DNA from: JAWSVE01 sp050633885
GTDB taxonomy: Bacteria > Pseudomonadota > Gammaproteobacteria > Pseudomonadales > Cellvibrionaceae
Reading direction: 5' to 3'
Assembly: GCA_050633885.1 (NCBI GenBank)
Contig: JBOEHK010000001.1
Coordinates: 434,001 to 498,000, forward strand
DNA length: 64,000 bases
The position numbers and the translations under genes are program-made. The notes under the pieces are model-generated. The model had not been told where the DNA came from. It made no database searches and saw only the letters and a program-made list of their open reading frames with translations. Positions 53,750 through 63,034 of the stretch are shown here, piece by piece (the first letter of the stretch is position 1; the number at the start of each line of letters is the position of its first letter).

Positions 53750-54244
53750 CTACTCATAGTATTCTTTTTGAGAGAAAAGAATGTTAGCCGGATGCTATAA
53801 ATACTATTTAGATTTGTCGAAAATAGAGTGGTATCTGGCTACCTTTAGATAAAAGGGGCTTAGTTTTACTTTTTTGTCTTTAGAAAATACTCAAGAACAT
53901 CAAAATTTGCGGATTGGACTGGAAAGGTTCTCGCGTCATCTTTATAATTGCGCCGTTTTTTAGCACGAACAGCTTTAAAGGTGAAAGCAAATTACATATT
54001 TTCACCTACACTTGATAGTTGAAGCTTTACTTAAGAGGGCGTGAGAGCGCATTTTCTGGTTTAACTACTGATTCATCAAGTGGAAATTCAGTTGCAATCT
54101 TGAATTTTCTAGCAAGTATTGCTGGTTTTATCGTCTAAAAAACGAAAAGTAATTCAGTAGAAAAGCGCTGTATTGACAGCGTGAAACACCAGGATGAGCA
54201 GTCGCACATCCCATTTTATCCATACTTAGATTAGGCTAAGACGT
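53750..54244. other. Promoter region of the nqr operon
   Basis: About 495 bases between gap and nqrA. It holds the hairpin at 54166-54181. No confident promoter hexamers or known operator were found. Confidence 0.5.
54166..54181. repeat. 6-bp perfect hairpin upstream of nqrA
   Basis: CGCTGT-ATTG-ACAGCG, 64 bases before the nqrA start. The half-sites resemble LexA half-sites, but the spacing of 4 excludes a LexA box. Confidence 0.4.
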
Positions 54245-55588
54245 ATGATCGATATCCGTAAGGGATTAGATTTACCTATCTCGGGCGAGCCCGAACAGTC
54301 CATAGCCCAGGGTTCCACCATTCGCTCCGTCGCCATTGTTGGCAATGACTACCATGGAATGAAACCCACCATGGCTGTACAAGTAGGTGATCGAGTTAAA
54401 TTAGGTCAAACACTTTTTAGTGATAAAAAGAACCCCAAGGTTTTGTTCACTTCTCCTGCATCAGGAACTGTTGCCGCTATTCATCGAGGCGCTCGACGCG
54501 TATTGCAGTCGGTCGTCGTTGATGTGGATGGTGATGAGCAAGAAACATTTGCCAGCCATTCAGTCGAAGAGCTGTCTGGATTGAGCGGAGAAGCAGTTAC
54601 CGATCAATTGGTTTCCTCTGGTTTGTGGACGTCTCTTAGAACGAGACCTTTTTCTAAAGTCCCTGAGCCGGGAACAACACCACGCTCTATTTTCGTGACG
54701 GCAATGGATACAAATCCATTAGCTGCTGACCCTAAAGTGATTATCGGTGAACACACAGATGCTTTTAATCACGGGTTAGCGATCTTGACCCGTTTGACGG
54801 AAGGAAAAATTTTCGTCAATACCTCACCTAATACTGACTTAGGTGTTAAAGGCTCTGATAAAATTTCTGTTCAACAATTTAGTGGTTCACACCCTGCGGG
54901 TAATGCGGGAACGCATATTCACTTTCTTGACCCCGTGAGCCTCACTAAAACTGTGTGGACCATTGGTTATCAAGATGTCATCGCCGTTGGAAAGCTGTTT
55001 ACTACGGGTCAATTATTTGTAGAGAGAGTTGTTTCTCTTGCTGGACCACAAGTATCAAAACCTCAATTGGTTCGTACACGTCTTGGAGCAAGTTTAGATG
55101 AACTAGCGGCTGGTTTGTTAGAAGCTGGGAATAACCGAGTGGTTTCTGGTTCTGTATTTGGTGGCCGAAATGCTTATGGTCCATACGCTTACCTTGGTCG
55201 CTACCATAATCAAATCACTGTGTTAGCAGAGGGAACGGAAAGACCTTTTCTTCATTATTTTCAAGCTGGCTCAAATCGTTTCTCAAAATTGCCGATTTAC
55301 ATTTCTAAGTTATTTGGTGGCAAGAAATTCGAGATGACAACATCAGCGAATGGTAGTGAGAGAGCAATGGTTCCTGTGGGCGCTTATGAAAAGGTAATGC
55401 CTTTAGATATTTTGCCGACTCAATTATTAAGAGCAATTATTGTGGGTGATACAGCAATGGCTCAACAGTTGGGTTGTTTGGAATTAGACGAAGAAGATTT
55501 AGCATTGTGTACATTTGTTTGTCCGGGCAAATACGAATATGGTCCGATCTTGCGAGAAAATCTCGCCAAAATTGAGAAGGAGGGGTAA
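54245..55588 (+). CDS. nqrA: Na+-translocating NADH:quinone reductase subunit A
   Basis: Peripheral cytoplasmic subunit of Na+-NQR, implicated in ubiquinone binding. 447 aa, normal. Family features: MIDIRKGLDLPISGEPEQ at the start, VGDRVKLGQTLFSDKK, FTSPASGTVAAIHRG (a barrel-sandwich motif) and RPFSKVPEPGTTPRSIFVTAMDT. It is the first gene of nqrABCDEF, and nqrB starts 4 bases after its stop. Confidence 0.97.
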   Translation: MIDIRKGLDLPISGEPEQSIAQGSTIRSVAIVGNDYHGMKPTMAVQVGDRVKLGQTLFSDKKNPKVLFTSPASGTVAAIHRGARRVLQSVVVDVDGDEQETFASHSVEELSGLSGEAVTDQLVSSGLWTSLRTRPFSKVPEPGTTPRSIFVTAMDTNPLAADPKVIIGEHTDAFNHGLAILTRLTEGKIFVNTSPNTDLGVKGSDKISVQQFSGSHPAGNAGTHIHFLDPVSLTKTVWTIGYQDVIAVGKLFTTGQLFVERVVSLAGPQVSKPQLVRTRLGASLDELAAGLLEAGNNRVVSGSVFGGRNAYGPYAYLGRYHNQITVLAEGTERPFLHYFQAGSNRFSKLPIYISKLFGGKKFEMTTSANGSERAMVPVGAYEKVMPLDILPTQLLRAIIVGDTAMAQQLGCLELDEEDLALCTFVCPGKYEYGPILRENLAKIEKEG

Positions 55589-55591
55589 GCC

Positions 55592-56794
55592 ATGAAGTTT
55601 ATGCGGAACTGGCTTGATACTGTCGAGCCTCATTTTCATAAAGGCGGAAAATTAGAAAAATGGTATCCGTTGTACGAAGCGATAGATACGGGATTATTTC
55701 AACCCAATGATGTCACCAAGACAACCTCTCATGTTCGAGATGGTATTGATCTAAAGCGGATCATGATTACGGTTTGGGCGTGTACATTTCCTGCTATGTT
55801 TTATGGTATGTACAACCTTGGTTTTCAGGCCAATACGATTATGGCTGCTCAAGGTATTGCAGAAGTTGCGGATTGGCATGGCGCTATAATTGGTTTGTTA
55901 GCGGGATATGACCCCAACAGTATTTGGGATTGTCTGTGGCATGGTGCGGCGTATTTTATTCCCATCTACATGGTCACGTTTATTGTCGGTGGTGCTTGGG
56001 AAGTTTTATTCAGTATGGTTCGTGGCCATGAAGTGAATGAAGGTTTCTTTGTTACCTCTATTCTATTCGCGCTCATTTGTCCTCCCGACTTACCCTTGTG
56101 GCAAGCTGCACTGGGTATTAGTTTCGGTGTCGTGATTGGAAAAGAAGTTTTTGGTGGAACGGGTAAAAACTTTTTAAATCCTGCACTAACAGGCCGAGCA
56201 TTTTTATTCTTTGCCTATGCTCCTTTTATGTCGGGCGATTCGGTATGGACAAGCGTTGACGGTTATACCGGAGCCACTTCTCTATCTATTGCTGCATCAC
56301 AAGGTGTAGAAGCGTTAGAAAGCCAAATTACTTGGATGGATGCTTTTGTTGGAAACATTCATGGCTCGATTGGTGAAACATCAACATTGGCGATTTTATT
56401 AGGTGGTGCAGTCATGCTCATTATGGGTATTGCTTCATTGCGTATCGTACTGGGTGTTGCATTTGGCATGATTGCAACAGCCTTGATGTTTAACACGATT
56501 GGTTCTGATACTAATCCCATGTTTGCAGTTGGACCTGAGTGGCATTTTGTCATGGGCGGTTTTGCGTTCGGTATGATCTTCATGGCCACTGATCCCGTAT
56601 CAGCTGCTATGACGAATGCCGGTAAGTGGTGGTTTGGTGGTTTAATTGGCGTCATGGTTGTGTTGATTCGAGTCGTCAATCCGGCATTCCCAGAAGGCAT
56701 GATGCTTGCTATTTTATTTGCAAACTTATTTGCACCTCTCATCGATCATGTTGTTGTGCAGGCGAATGTGAAGAGGAGATTAGCTCGTGGCTAG
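55592..56794 (+). CDS. nqrB: Na+-NQR subunit B
   Basis: Membrane subunit that carries a covalent FMN and riboflavin and forms the sodium path. 400 aa, about ten helices. The flavin-attachment motif is TGAT in VDGYTGATSLS, with T229 as the expected FMN residue. GGTGKNFLNPALTGRAFLFFAYP-like text (GKNFLNPALTGR at about 191-202) is typical. AAGGAGGGG lies before the ATG. Overlaps nqrC by 8 bases. Confidence 0.97.
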   Translation: MKFMRNWLDTVEPHFHKGGKLEKWYPLYEAIDTGLFQPNDVTKTTSHVRDGIDLKRIMITVWACTFPAMFYGMYNLGFQANTIMAAQGIAEVADWHGAIIGLLAGYDPNSIWDCLWHGAAYFIPIYMVTFIVGGAWEVLFSMVRGHEVNEGFFVTSILFALICPPDLPLWQAALGISFGVVIGKEVFGGTGKNFLNPALTGRAFLFFAYAPFMSGDSVWTSVDGYTGATSLSIAASQGVEALESQITWMDAFVGNIHGSIGETSTLAILLGGAVMLIMGIASLRIVLGVAFGMIATALMFNTIGSDTNPMFAVGPEWHFVMGGFAFGMIFMATDPVSAAMTNAGKWWFGGLIGVMVVLIRVVNPAFPEGMMLAILFANLFAPLIDHVVVQANVKRRLARG

Positions 56795-57560
56795 TAACGA
56801 TACAATTAAGAAAACCTTTATAGTCGCCATTGTTCTTTGTTTGGTTTGCTCTGTTATTGTTTCTATGTCTTCGGTTTTATTGAAACCGATTCAACTAGCA
56901 AACAAGGATGCGTTCTTAAAAAGAAATATTCTTCAAGCGGCTAGTATGTATGACCAAGAAAAGTCGATTGATGAGCAGTTTGAACAGTTCACAGCGAGAA
57001 TGGTTGATCTAGAAACTGGAAAGTTTACTGACGCAGTTGATGCAGAGGGTTTCGACCAATTAAAAGCCGCAAAAGATCCTGCGCTTTCGATTGAAATTCC
57101 TGACGATCAAGATGTCGCAAAAATATCTCGTCGTGCTAAGTATGCAAAAGTGTATACATTAGATGGTGCGAACGGTATTGAAACAATCATTGTACCGATT
57201 AAAGGCTATGGACTTTGGGGAACGCTGTACGGATATCTTGCATTAGAAGCTGATGCCAATACGGTTGTTGGCCTTTCTTATTATGATCACAAAGAAACTC
57301 CCGGACTTGGGGGTGAAGTTGATAACCCAAGATGGAAAGCATTGTGGGAAGGTAAAAAGATTTACGACAGAAATAATGATGTTGCGATTTCAGTGGCAAA
57401 AGGCGCCGTCGACTCTAATGACCCAAACTTGATGTATAAAGTAGATGGTTTAGCCGGCGCGACTTTGACCAGTCGTGGTGTAGATTTAATGTTCAAATAT
57501 TGGTTAGGAAAGAATGGCTATGAAGAATTTCTTTCAAACTTAAGGCAGGGGAAGGCATAA
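56787..57560 (+). CDS. nqrC: Na+-NQR subunit C
   Basis: Membrane-anchored flavoprotein subunit. 257 aa. One N-terminal helix (FIVAIVLCLVCSVIVSMSS), then a periplasmic FMN-binding domain. The attachment motif is AGATLTS in DGLAGATLTSRGVD; T226 should carry FMN through a phosphoester bond made by ApbE (gene at 60083). Also YDHKETPGLGGEV. It follows nqrB with an 8-base overlap and abuts nqrD directly. Confidence 0.97.
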   Translation: MASNDTIKKTFIVAIVLCLVCSVIVSMSSVLLKPIQLANKDAFLKRNILQAASMYDQEKSIDEQFEQFTARMVDLETGKFTDAVDAEGFDQLKAAKDPALSIEIPDDQDVAKISRRAKYAKVYTLDGANGIETIIVPIKGYGLWGTLYGYLALEADANTVVGLSYYDHKETPGLGGEVDNPRWKALWEGKKIYDRNNDVAISVAKGAVDSNDPNLMYKVDGLAGATLTSRGVDLMFKYWLGKNGYEEFLSNLRQGKA

Positions 57561-58217
57561 ATGAAAGCGAAAGAGCTACTTTTTAAGCCCGTTTTTGAAA
57601 ACAACCCAATTGCATTACAAATTCTAGGCATTTGTTCTGCACTTGCTGTTACTTCCAGTTTGAAAGTGACTTTTGTTATGTGTATCGCGCTAACAACAGT
57701 GACTGGCTTTTCAAACTTCTTTGTTTCTTTAGTTCGAAACCAGATTCCAGGTAATATTCGAATCATCGTTCAGATGACAATTATTGCTTCACTGGTAATT
57801 CTTGTGGATCAAGTCCTAAAAGCTGTTGCTTATGATATTAGTAAACAGCTGTCCGTGTTTGTTGGTTTAATCATTACCAACTGCATTGTAATGGGACGCG
57901 CTGAAGCTTTTGCAATGAAAAATCCTCCGGTACCGAGCTTTCTCGATGGCATCGGAAATGGACTTGGTTATAGTGCATTACTTTTAGCGTTAGGTTTTAT
58001 TCGCGAACTATTTGGCGCCGGTAAATTATTTGAAATACCAATTCTGCCTGTTGTTAATGATGGTGGTTGGTATATCCCAAATGGTTTGTTGTTGTTACCG
58101 CCCAGCGCATTCTTCCTTATTGGTTTGATTATTTGGGGGCTTCGTTCTTGGAAAAAAGACCAAGTGGAAGAGCCTGAATTTAAAATTGCCAAAAACACAC
58201 GTCCGCAGGAGGCATAA
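57561..58217 (+). CDS. nqrD: Na+-NQR subunit D
   Basis: Six-helix membrane subunit related to NqrE and RnfA/E. 218 aa. Key cysteines are C25 (GICSALA) and the one in NCIVMGRAEAF; with the NqrE pair they hold a [2Fe-2S] cluster in the membrane. The start begins directly after the nqrC stop, so the two are translationally coupled. Confidence 0.97.
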   Translation: MKAKELLFKPVFENNPIALQILGICSALAVTSSLKVTFVMCIALTTVTGFSNFFVSLVRNQIPGNIRIIVQMTIIASLVILVDQVLKAVAYDISKQLSVFVGLIITNCIVMGRAEAFAMKNPPVPSFLDGIGNGLGYSALLLALGFIRELFGAGKLFEIPILPVVNDGGWYIPNGLLLLPPSAFFLIGLIIWGLRSWKKDQVEEPEFKIAKNTRPQEA

Positions 58218-58220
58218 GTC

Positions 58221-58829
58221 ATGGAGCATTATTTAAGTTTATTTATTCGCTCCATTTTCATCGACAACATGGCGCTCATGTTTTTCTTGGGAATGTGTAC
58301 CTTTTTAGCAATTTCTAAAAAGGTAGATGCGGCGATTGGTCTGGGAATCGCAGTGGTGGTTGTGCTGGGTATTACAGTGCCAGTTAACAACGTGATTTAC
58401 ACATATCTTTTGGCGGAAGGTGCTCTAGCCTGGGCTGGCCTTCCTGAAGTTGATCTTAGCTTTCTCGGTTTGATTTCTTACATTGGTGTTATTGCTGCGA
58501 TTGTCCAAATACTTGAAATGTTTTTGGATAAGTATGTACCAGCGCTATACAACGCTCTAGGTGTATTCCTTCCGTTGATCACAGTGAACTGTGCCATTAT
58601 GGGGGCATCATTATTCATGGTCGAGCGCGATTATAATTTGGCTGAAAGTACCGTGTTCGGTATTGGATCTGGAGTGGGTTGGGCGTTAGCAATCACAGCA
58701 TTGGCAGGAATTCGCGAGAAAATGAAGTACAGCGATGTACCTGATGGTTTGCAAGGGTTAGGCATTACCTTTATTACAGTAGGTTTGATGTCATTAGGTT
58801 TTATGTCTTTCGGTGGAATCGATTTATAG
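58221..58829 (+). CDS. nqrE: Na+-NQR subunit E
   Basis: Six-helix membrane subunit, 202 aa, paired with NqrD in inverted topology. Cysteines C26 (LGMCTFLA) and the one in TVNCAIMGASLF are the cluster ligands by homology. GGAGG is within the coupling region before the ATG. It is 9 bases from nqrF. Confidence 0.97.
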   Translation: MEHYLSLFIRSIFIDNMALMFFLGMCTFLAISKKVDAAIGLGIAVVVVLGITVPVNNVIYTYLLAEGALAWAGLPEVDLSFLGLISYIGVIAAIVQILEMFLDKYVPALYNALGVFLPLITVNCAIMGASLFMVERDYNLAESTVFGIGSGVGWALAITALAGIREKMKYSDVPDGLQGLGITFITVGLMSLGFMSFGGIDL

Positions 58830-58838
58830 GTCTTAACC

Positions 58839-60059
58839 ATGAATGAAGTTACGCTTGGTGTTGGAATGTTTACAGCGATTGTATTATCGCTGGTTGTTAT
58901 TATTCTGGCTGCACGTTCGAAATTAGTTAATAGCGGTAACGTTAATATTCTTGTTAATGGCGAGAAAACAATTACGGTACCTGCAGGTGATAAGCTCCTG
59001 CAAACGTTAGCAAACAATGATTTATTTTTAGCCTCTGCCTGTGGCGGTGGCGGTTCTTGTGCGCAATGTAAGTGCATTGTCGAAGAAGGCGGCGGTGCAA
59101 TGCTACCAACGGAAGAAGCACATTTTACAAAACGCGATGAGCGTGCCGGTTGGCGTTTATCGTGTCAGGTCCCTGTTAAGCAGGATATGAAAATTGAAGT
59201 ACCTGAAGAAGTATTTGGTGTGAAGCAATGGGAGTGTGAGGTTGTTTCTAATCCGAATGTGGCGACTTTTATTAAAGAATTAACATTAAAGTTACCAGAA
59301 GGTGAGAACGTTGATTTCAGAGCAGGCGGTTATGTGCAGTTAGAAGCGCCTGCTTACGACATTAAATTTTCTGATTTTGATGTTGATGATGAATATCGTC
59401 CAGACTGGGAGCGCTTCGGCTTCTTCAATTTAACAGCCACTAATAAAGAGCCTGTTATACGTGCCTACTCCATGGCTAATTACCCAGAAGAACGCGGTAT
59501 AGTTAAATTCAATATACGTATTGCAACTCCTCCTCCAGGTTCAAAAGGTATTCAGCCTGGCTTAATGTCATCTTATGTGTTCAATTTAAAGCCTGGAGAT
59601 AAAGTCAAAGTCTATGGTCCTTTTGGCGAATTCTTTGCGAAGAAAACTGAGGCGGAAATGATTTTTGTCGGCGGTGGCGCTGGTATGGCCCCAATGCGTT
59701 CGCACATATTTGATCAGTTAAAACGTCTAAGCTCAAAGCGGAAGATTTCTTTTTGGTATGGCGCTCGTTCATTGAGAGAGTTATTTTATCAAGATGAATA
59801 CGATAAGTTAGCGGAAGAAAATGACAATTTTGATTGGCATGTCGCGATGTCTGATCCACAGCCTGAAGATAACTGGGAAGGGCTAACAGGCTTTATTCAT
59901 AACGTGTTGCTTGAAGAGTATTTAAAAAATCATCCGGCTCCAGAAGATTGTGAGTATTATATGTGTGGGCCTCCAATGATGAATGCTGCTGTTATTAAAA
60001 TGTTAAAAGATCTTGGTGTTGAAGATGAAAACATTTTACTTGATGACTTTGGTGGTTAA
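58839..60059 (+). CDS. nqrF: Na+-NQR subunit F (NADH dehydrogenase part)
   Basis: Entry point for electrons from NADH. 406 aa. N-terminal helix about 5-25. Ferredoxin domain with [2Fe-2S] ligands C68, C74, C77 and C109. FAD domain with RAYSMANYP. NADH domain with GGGAGMAPMRS and the C-terminal YMCGPPMMNAAV. All cofactor motifs are intact. A strong hairpin terminator lies 66 bases after its stop, inside the predicted apbE start region. Confidence 0.98.
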   Translation: MNEVTLGVGMFTAIVLSLVVIILAARSKLVNSGNVNILVNGEKTITVPAGDKLLQTLANNDLFLASACGGGGSCAQCKCIVEEGGGAMLPTEEAHFTKRDERAGWRLSCQVPVKQDMKIEVPEEVFGVKQWECEVVSNPNVATFIKELTLKLPEGENVDFRAGGYVQLEAPAYDIKFSDFDVDDEYRPDWERFGFFNLTATNKEPVIRAYSMANYPEERGIVKFNIRIATPPPGSKGIQPGLMSSYVFNLKPGDKVKVYGPFGEFFAKKTEAEMIFVGGGAGMAPMRSHIFDQLKRLSSKRKISFWYGARSLRELFYQDEYDKLAEENDNFDWHVAMSDPQPEDNWEGLTGFIHNVLLEEYLKNHPAPEDCEYYMCGPPMMNAAVIKMLKDLGVEDENILLDDFGG

Positions 60060-60082
60060 TTGTTTAAACACTGATTATTTTG

Positions 60083-61201
60083 ATGACTATTTTTAAAGCT
60101 ATATTAAGTCGTTCATTTGGTATCGGAAAAGCGAGGCAAGGAATCTTGACCTCGCTTTTCTGTTTTTATACGCCATTATTTTCCCTTCTTTTTTCTATTG
60201 CAAGCTGTTCAAATAAACAAGAAGCGTTATATTTTTCTGGCAGCACAATGGGAACAACTTACCATATTACAGTTGTTCCTAACTTAATTGTTCCTAATCT
60301 AGGTGATGGTATCGAATTGCTGGATAAGCAAGGATTAGCTTCAGGGATCGAAGATGTTTTAAAAAGTGTCAATCAAAGTATGTCGACATACATACCAACC
60401 TCAGAAATATCAATTTTAAATGATGATAAAAATGGAGAATGGTTGCCAGTCTCTCCTATGTTGAATCATGTATTGTCTAAAGCGATTGAGATAGGACGAT
60501 TATCAGAAGGAGCGCTCGATATTACAGTTGGTCCATTGGTGAACTTGTGGGGCTTTGGTCCTACTAGCACAGTCATTCGCTCTCCTAGTAAAGAGGAAAT
60601 TAAAGATCTAGAACCTGTGATAGGTGTAAATAAACTAACGTTTAATGTTGATGAATCTAAGTTAAAAAAACCTGTTGGCATGAGAATCGATTTATCTTCG
60701 ATTGCAAAAGGATATGGTGCTGATGTGATTGCACAATATTTAGATCAAAATGCGTATGAAAACTACTTAATAGAAGTAGGTGGGGAACTTGTCACAAAAG
60801 GAGTGAATTCTCAAGGTCGCAAGTGGCGGATAGGTGTAGAAATGCCTGCTGTTGGTCGTGAAGGTGTTCAACAAGCGATAACAGTCTCAGGGAAAGGCAT
60901 AGCGACATCGGGTGATTATCGAAATTATTTTGAACAAGATGGCGTCCGATTTTCTCATATAATTGATCCTCGTACTGGTTATCCTGTAAAAAATAATCTG
61001 GCATCCGTCACGGTTATTGCAGAAACGGGTACGGTTGCAGATGGTTTAGCGACAGCTTTTTCTGTGTTGGGGGAGCAACGGTCTTTTGATTTAGCGCGAC
61101 AGCATGGTATTGCGATTTACGCTATCATAAGACACGATGATAAATTTGTCTCAAAATATTCAGACGCTTTTCAAGCATATCTAGACGGTGGTGGGGAATG
61201 A
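60083..61201 (+). CDS. apbE: FMN transferase ApbE (NQR flavinylation)
   Basis: Mg2+-dependent flavin transferase that attaches FMN to Thr in NqrB and NqrC. About 372 aa. Signal region ends with lipobox-like SIASC. The mature part has FSGSTMGTTYHI, LDITVGPLVNLWGFGP, RIDLSSIAKGYGAD and GEL-type VGGELVTKG; the C-terminal SHIIDPRTGYPV follows. All are ApbE signatures. ATG 60083 has no clear ribosome site, and the terminator hairpin overlaps codons 15-28. A downstream TTG at 60146 that keeps the signal peptide is an alternative start. It is directly after nqrF, as in pseudomonads. Confidence 0.93.
   Translation: MTIFKAILSRSFGIGKARQGILTSLFCFYTPLFSLLFSIASCSNKQEALYFSGSTMGTTYHITVVPNLIVPNLGDGIELLDKQGLASGIEDVLKSVNQSMSTYIPTSEISILNDDKNGEWLPVSPMLNHVLSKAIEIGRLSEGALDITVGPLVNLWGFGPTSTVIRSPSKEEIKDLEPVIGVNKLTFNVDESKLKKPVGMRIDLSSIAKGYGADVIAQYLDQNAYENYLIEVGGELVTKGVNSQGRKWRIGVEMPAVGREGVQQAITVSGKGIATSGDYRNYFEQDGVRFSHIIDPRTGYPVKNNLASVTVIAETGTVADGLATAFSVLGEQRSFDLARQHGIAIYAIIRHDDKFVSKYSDAFQAYLDGGGE
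60126..60167 (+). terminator. Rho-independent terminator at the nqrF/apbE junction
   Basis: Stem of 11 perfect pairs GAAAAGCGAGG / CCTCGCTTTTC, extended inward by CAAG / CTTG with one bulged A and a GAAT loop, then TGTTTTTAT. It overlaps codons of the predicted apbE N-terminus. Confidence 0.75.
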
Positions 61202-61255
61202 CAATGTCCTACATATCACTAAACTTTTAAATTTATAAACACAGTTGGCATAGCT

Positions 61256-61501
61256 ATGATGACTTTTATTTTAACGTTTACTATTTTACTGCTCGTTGTT
61301 GGCGGAATGGCGATTGGATTAATTATGGGTGGAAAACCTATAAAAGGCTCGTGTGGCGGAATGAGCGCCATAGGAATGGATACGGTTTGCGATATCTGTG
61401 GCGGAGATCCTAATCAGTGCGATGAAGAAGTCGGTGTTGATGAAGCGGCAAAAAATCGAGATCAAAAACAACAATCGTTAGCTTACGATGCAAAGCAGTA
61501 A
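61256..61501 (+). CDS. nqrM: Na+-NQR maturation protein NqrM
   Basis: Small membrane protein needed to assemble the iron site of Na+-NQR. 81 aa. N-terminal helix (about 3-24), then the conserved cysteines C33 (GSCGGMSAIGMDTVCDICGG) with C45, C48 and C55. It was formerly annotated DUF539. It sits 54 bases after apbE and completes the nqr-apbE-nqrM set. Confidence 0.95.
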   Translation: MMTFILTFTILLLVVGGMAIGLIMGGKPIKGSCGGMSAIGMDTVCDICGGDPNQCDEEVGVDEAAKNRDQKQQSLAYDAKQ

Positions 61502-61564
61502 CCGCTGAAATGGAAGATTTTGTTTCCGTTGTTCTAAAGTGTAACGAGAGAGTTAAGGGTAAAT

Positions 61565-62953
61565 ATGGATTTTGATGTTTTAGTGATTGGTTCTGGTCCC
61601 GCGGGTGAAGGCGCGGCCATGGCGTGTGTCAAAGATGGTTTGCGTGTAGGTATGATTGACAATCAGCCATCAGTTGGTGGGAATTGCACTCATAAAGGGA
61701 CAATTCCTTCTAAAGCTCTTCGTCACGCCATAAAACAAATTATCCGTTTTAATACTAATCCAATTTTCCGTGAAGTGGGAGATGCACGCGTCTTAAGTTT
61801 TCCTAAGGTTTTATCTTCGTCATTACAAGTAATTCCTAAACAAGCTGATATGCACGCACGTCATTTTAGTCGTAACAGAATAAAAATGTTTCGCGGCTTT
61901 GGTCATCTCTTGGATAAAAACACGGTCGAAGTTATTTATGATGACGGTGCGAAAGAAAAATATAGCGCAGAAAAAATTGTGATAGCGACAGGCTCTCGTC
62001 CTTACCGTCCAAGCAATATAGATTTTAATCATCCACGCGTGTATGACAGCGATACTATTTTAACGATGCAGCATACACCTCGAACTATGATTATTTTTGG
62101 TGCGGGTGTTATTGGTTGTGAGTACGCTTCAATATTTTCTGGTATGGGCGTTAAGGTTGATTTAATTAATAGCCGAGAAAGATTGTTATCCTTTTTAGAT
62201 GATGAAATTTCTGATGCGTTAAGCTATCACCTTCGTGATGGTAGCGTCATGGTTCGTCATGGTGAAGAATTTTCAAGTTTATTGGATGATCCTAACCGGT
62301 TAGAACTTTATTTAAAATCAGGAAAGAAGCTACGTGCAGACGCATTACTTTGGTCAAATGGTCGAGCTGGTAATACGGAAAAACTGGGTTTAGAGAACGT
62401 TGGTCTTGAAGCTGATCATCGTGGACAGATTACAGTGAATGATCAATACCAAACAGCTGTTGATAATATTTTTGCCGCTGGGGATGTTATTGGTTGGCCG
62501 AGCTTAGCTAGTGCTTCTTATACGCAAGGTCGCTGTGTGGCGGCAGCTATCGTTGGGGAAAAAATCAAATCGGTAACGGATACGCCAACCGGGATTTATA
62601 CTCTTCCCGAAATTAGTTCTTTAGGAAAAACAGAAAGAGAGCTGACTACAGCTAAAGTTCCTTATGAAGTAGGGCGTGCTTATTTTAAAAATACCGCAAG
62701 AGCCCAAATTAGTGGAGAAGAAGTGGGGGTATTAAAAATTTTATTTCACACAGAAACCTATGAAATATTAGGCATACATTGTTTTGGCGGTGAAGCATCC
62801 GAAATTATTCATATTGGACAAGCAATCATGAATCAACCAGGCCAAGCAAACGATATTCGTTATTTTGTTAATACTGTTTTCAATTACCCAACAATGGCTG
62901 AGGCTTATAGGACGGCTGCTTTAGAAGGGATTAATCGTTTAAACAGACATTAG
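61565..62953 (+). CDS. sthA: Soluble pyridine nucleotide transhydrogenase
   Basis: Flavoprotein that interconverts NADPH + NAD+ and NADP+ + NADH. 462 aa. FAD motif GSGPAGEGAA (8-17), second Rossmann GAGVIGCEYASIF, and FAAGDVIGWPSL. In the site where lipoamide dehydrogenases have CxxxxC it reads NCTHKGTIPSKALR, so the second cysteine is Thr. This fits the transhydrogenase and excludes a disulfide reductase. It follows nqrM and ends at a strong terminator. It links NQR-derived NAD(H) balance to NADPH. Confidence 0.96.
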   Translation: MDFDVLVIGSGPAGEGAAMACVKDGLRVGMIDNQPSVGGNCTHKGTIPSKALRHAIKQIIRFNTNPIFREVGDARVLSFPKVLSSSLQVIPKQADMHARHFSRNRIKMFRGFGHLLDKNTVEVIYDDGAKEKYSAEKIVIATGSRPYRPSNIDFNHPRVYDSDTILTMQHTPRTMIIFGAGVIGCEYASIFSGMGVKVDLINSRERLLSFLDDEISDALSYHLRDGSVMVRHGEEFSSLLDDPNRLELYLKSGKKLRADALLWSNGRAGNTEKLGLENVGLEADHRGQITVNDQYQTAVDNIFAAGDVIGWPSLASASYTQGRCVAAAIVGEKIKSVTDTPTGIYTLPEISSLGKTERELTTAKVPYEVGRAYFKNTARAQISGEEVGVLKILFHTETYEILGIHCFGGEASEIIHIGQAIMNQPGQANDIRYFVNTVFNYPTMAEAYRTAALEGINRLNRH

Positions 62954-62977
62954 TTTTTTAAATACTTTTAAAGTTAT

Positions 62978-63012
62978 AAAAAAGGCTTATCTAATACAGA
63001 TAAGCCTTTTTG
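62978..63012. terminator. Bidirectional terminator between sthA and nhaB
   Basis: Perfect 10-base stem AGGCTTATCT / AGATAAGCCT, AATAC loop, A-run before and TTTTGTTTTTT after. It works for sthA on the plus strand and plausibly for nhaB on the minus strand. Confidence 0.9.
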
Positions 63013-63034
63013 TTTTTTCTTTATCTTAAAATAA

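Noticed and set aside
54166..54181. LexA-like CTGT ... ACAG before nqrA
   Set aside because: Half-sites are only 4 bases apart; LexA needs 8.
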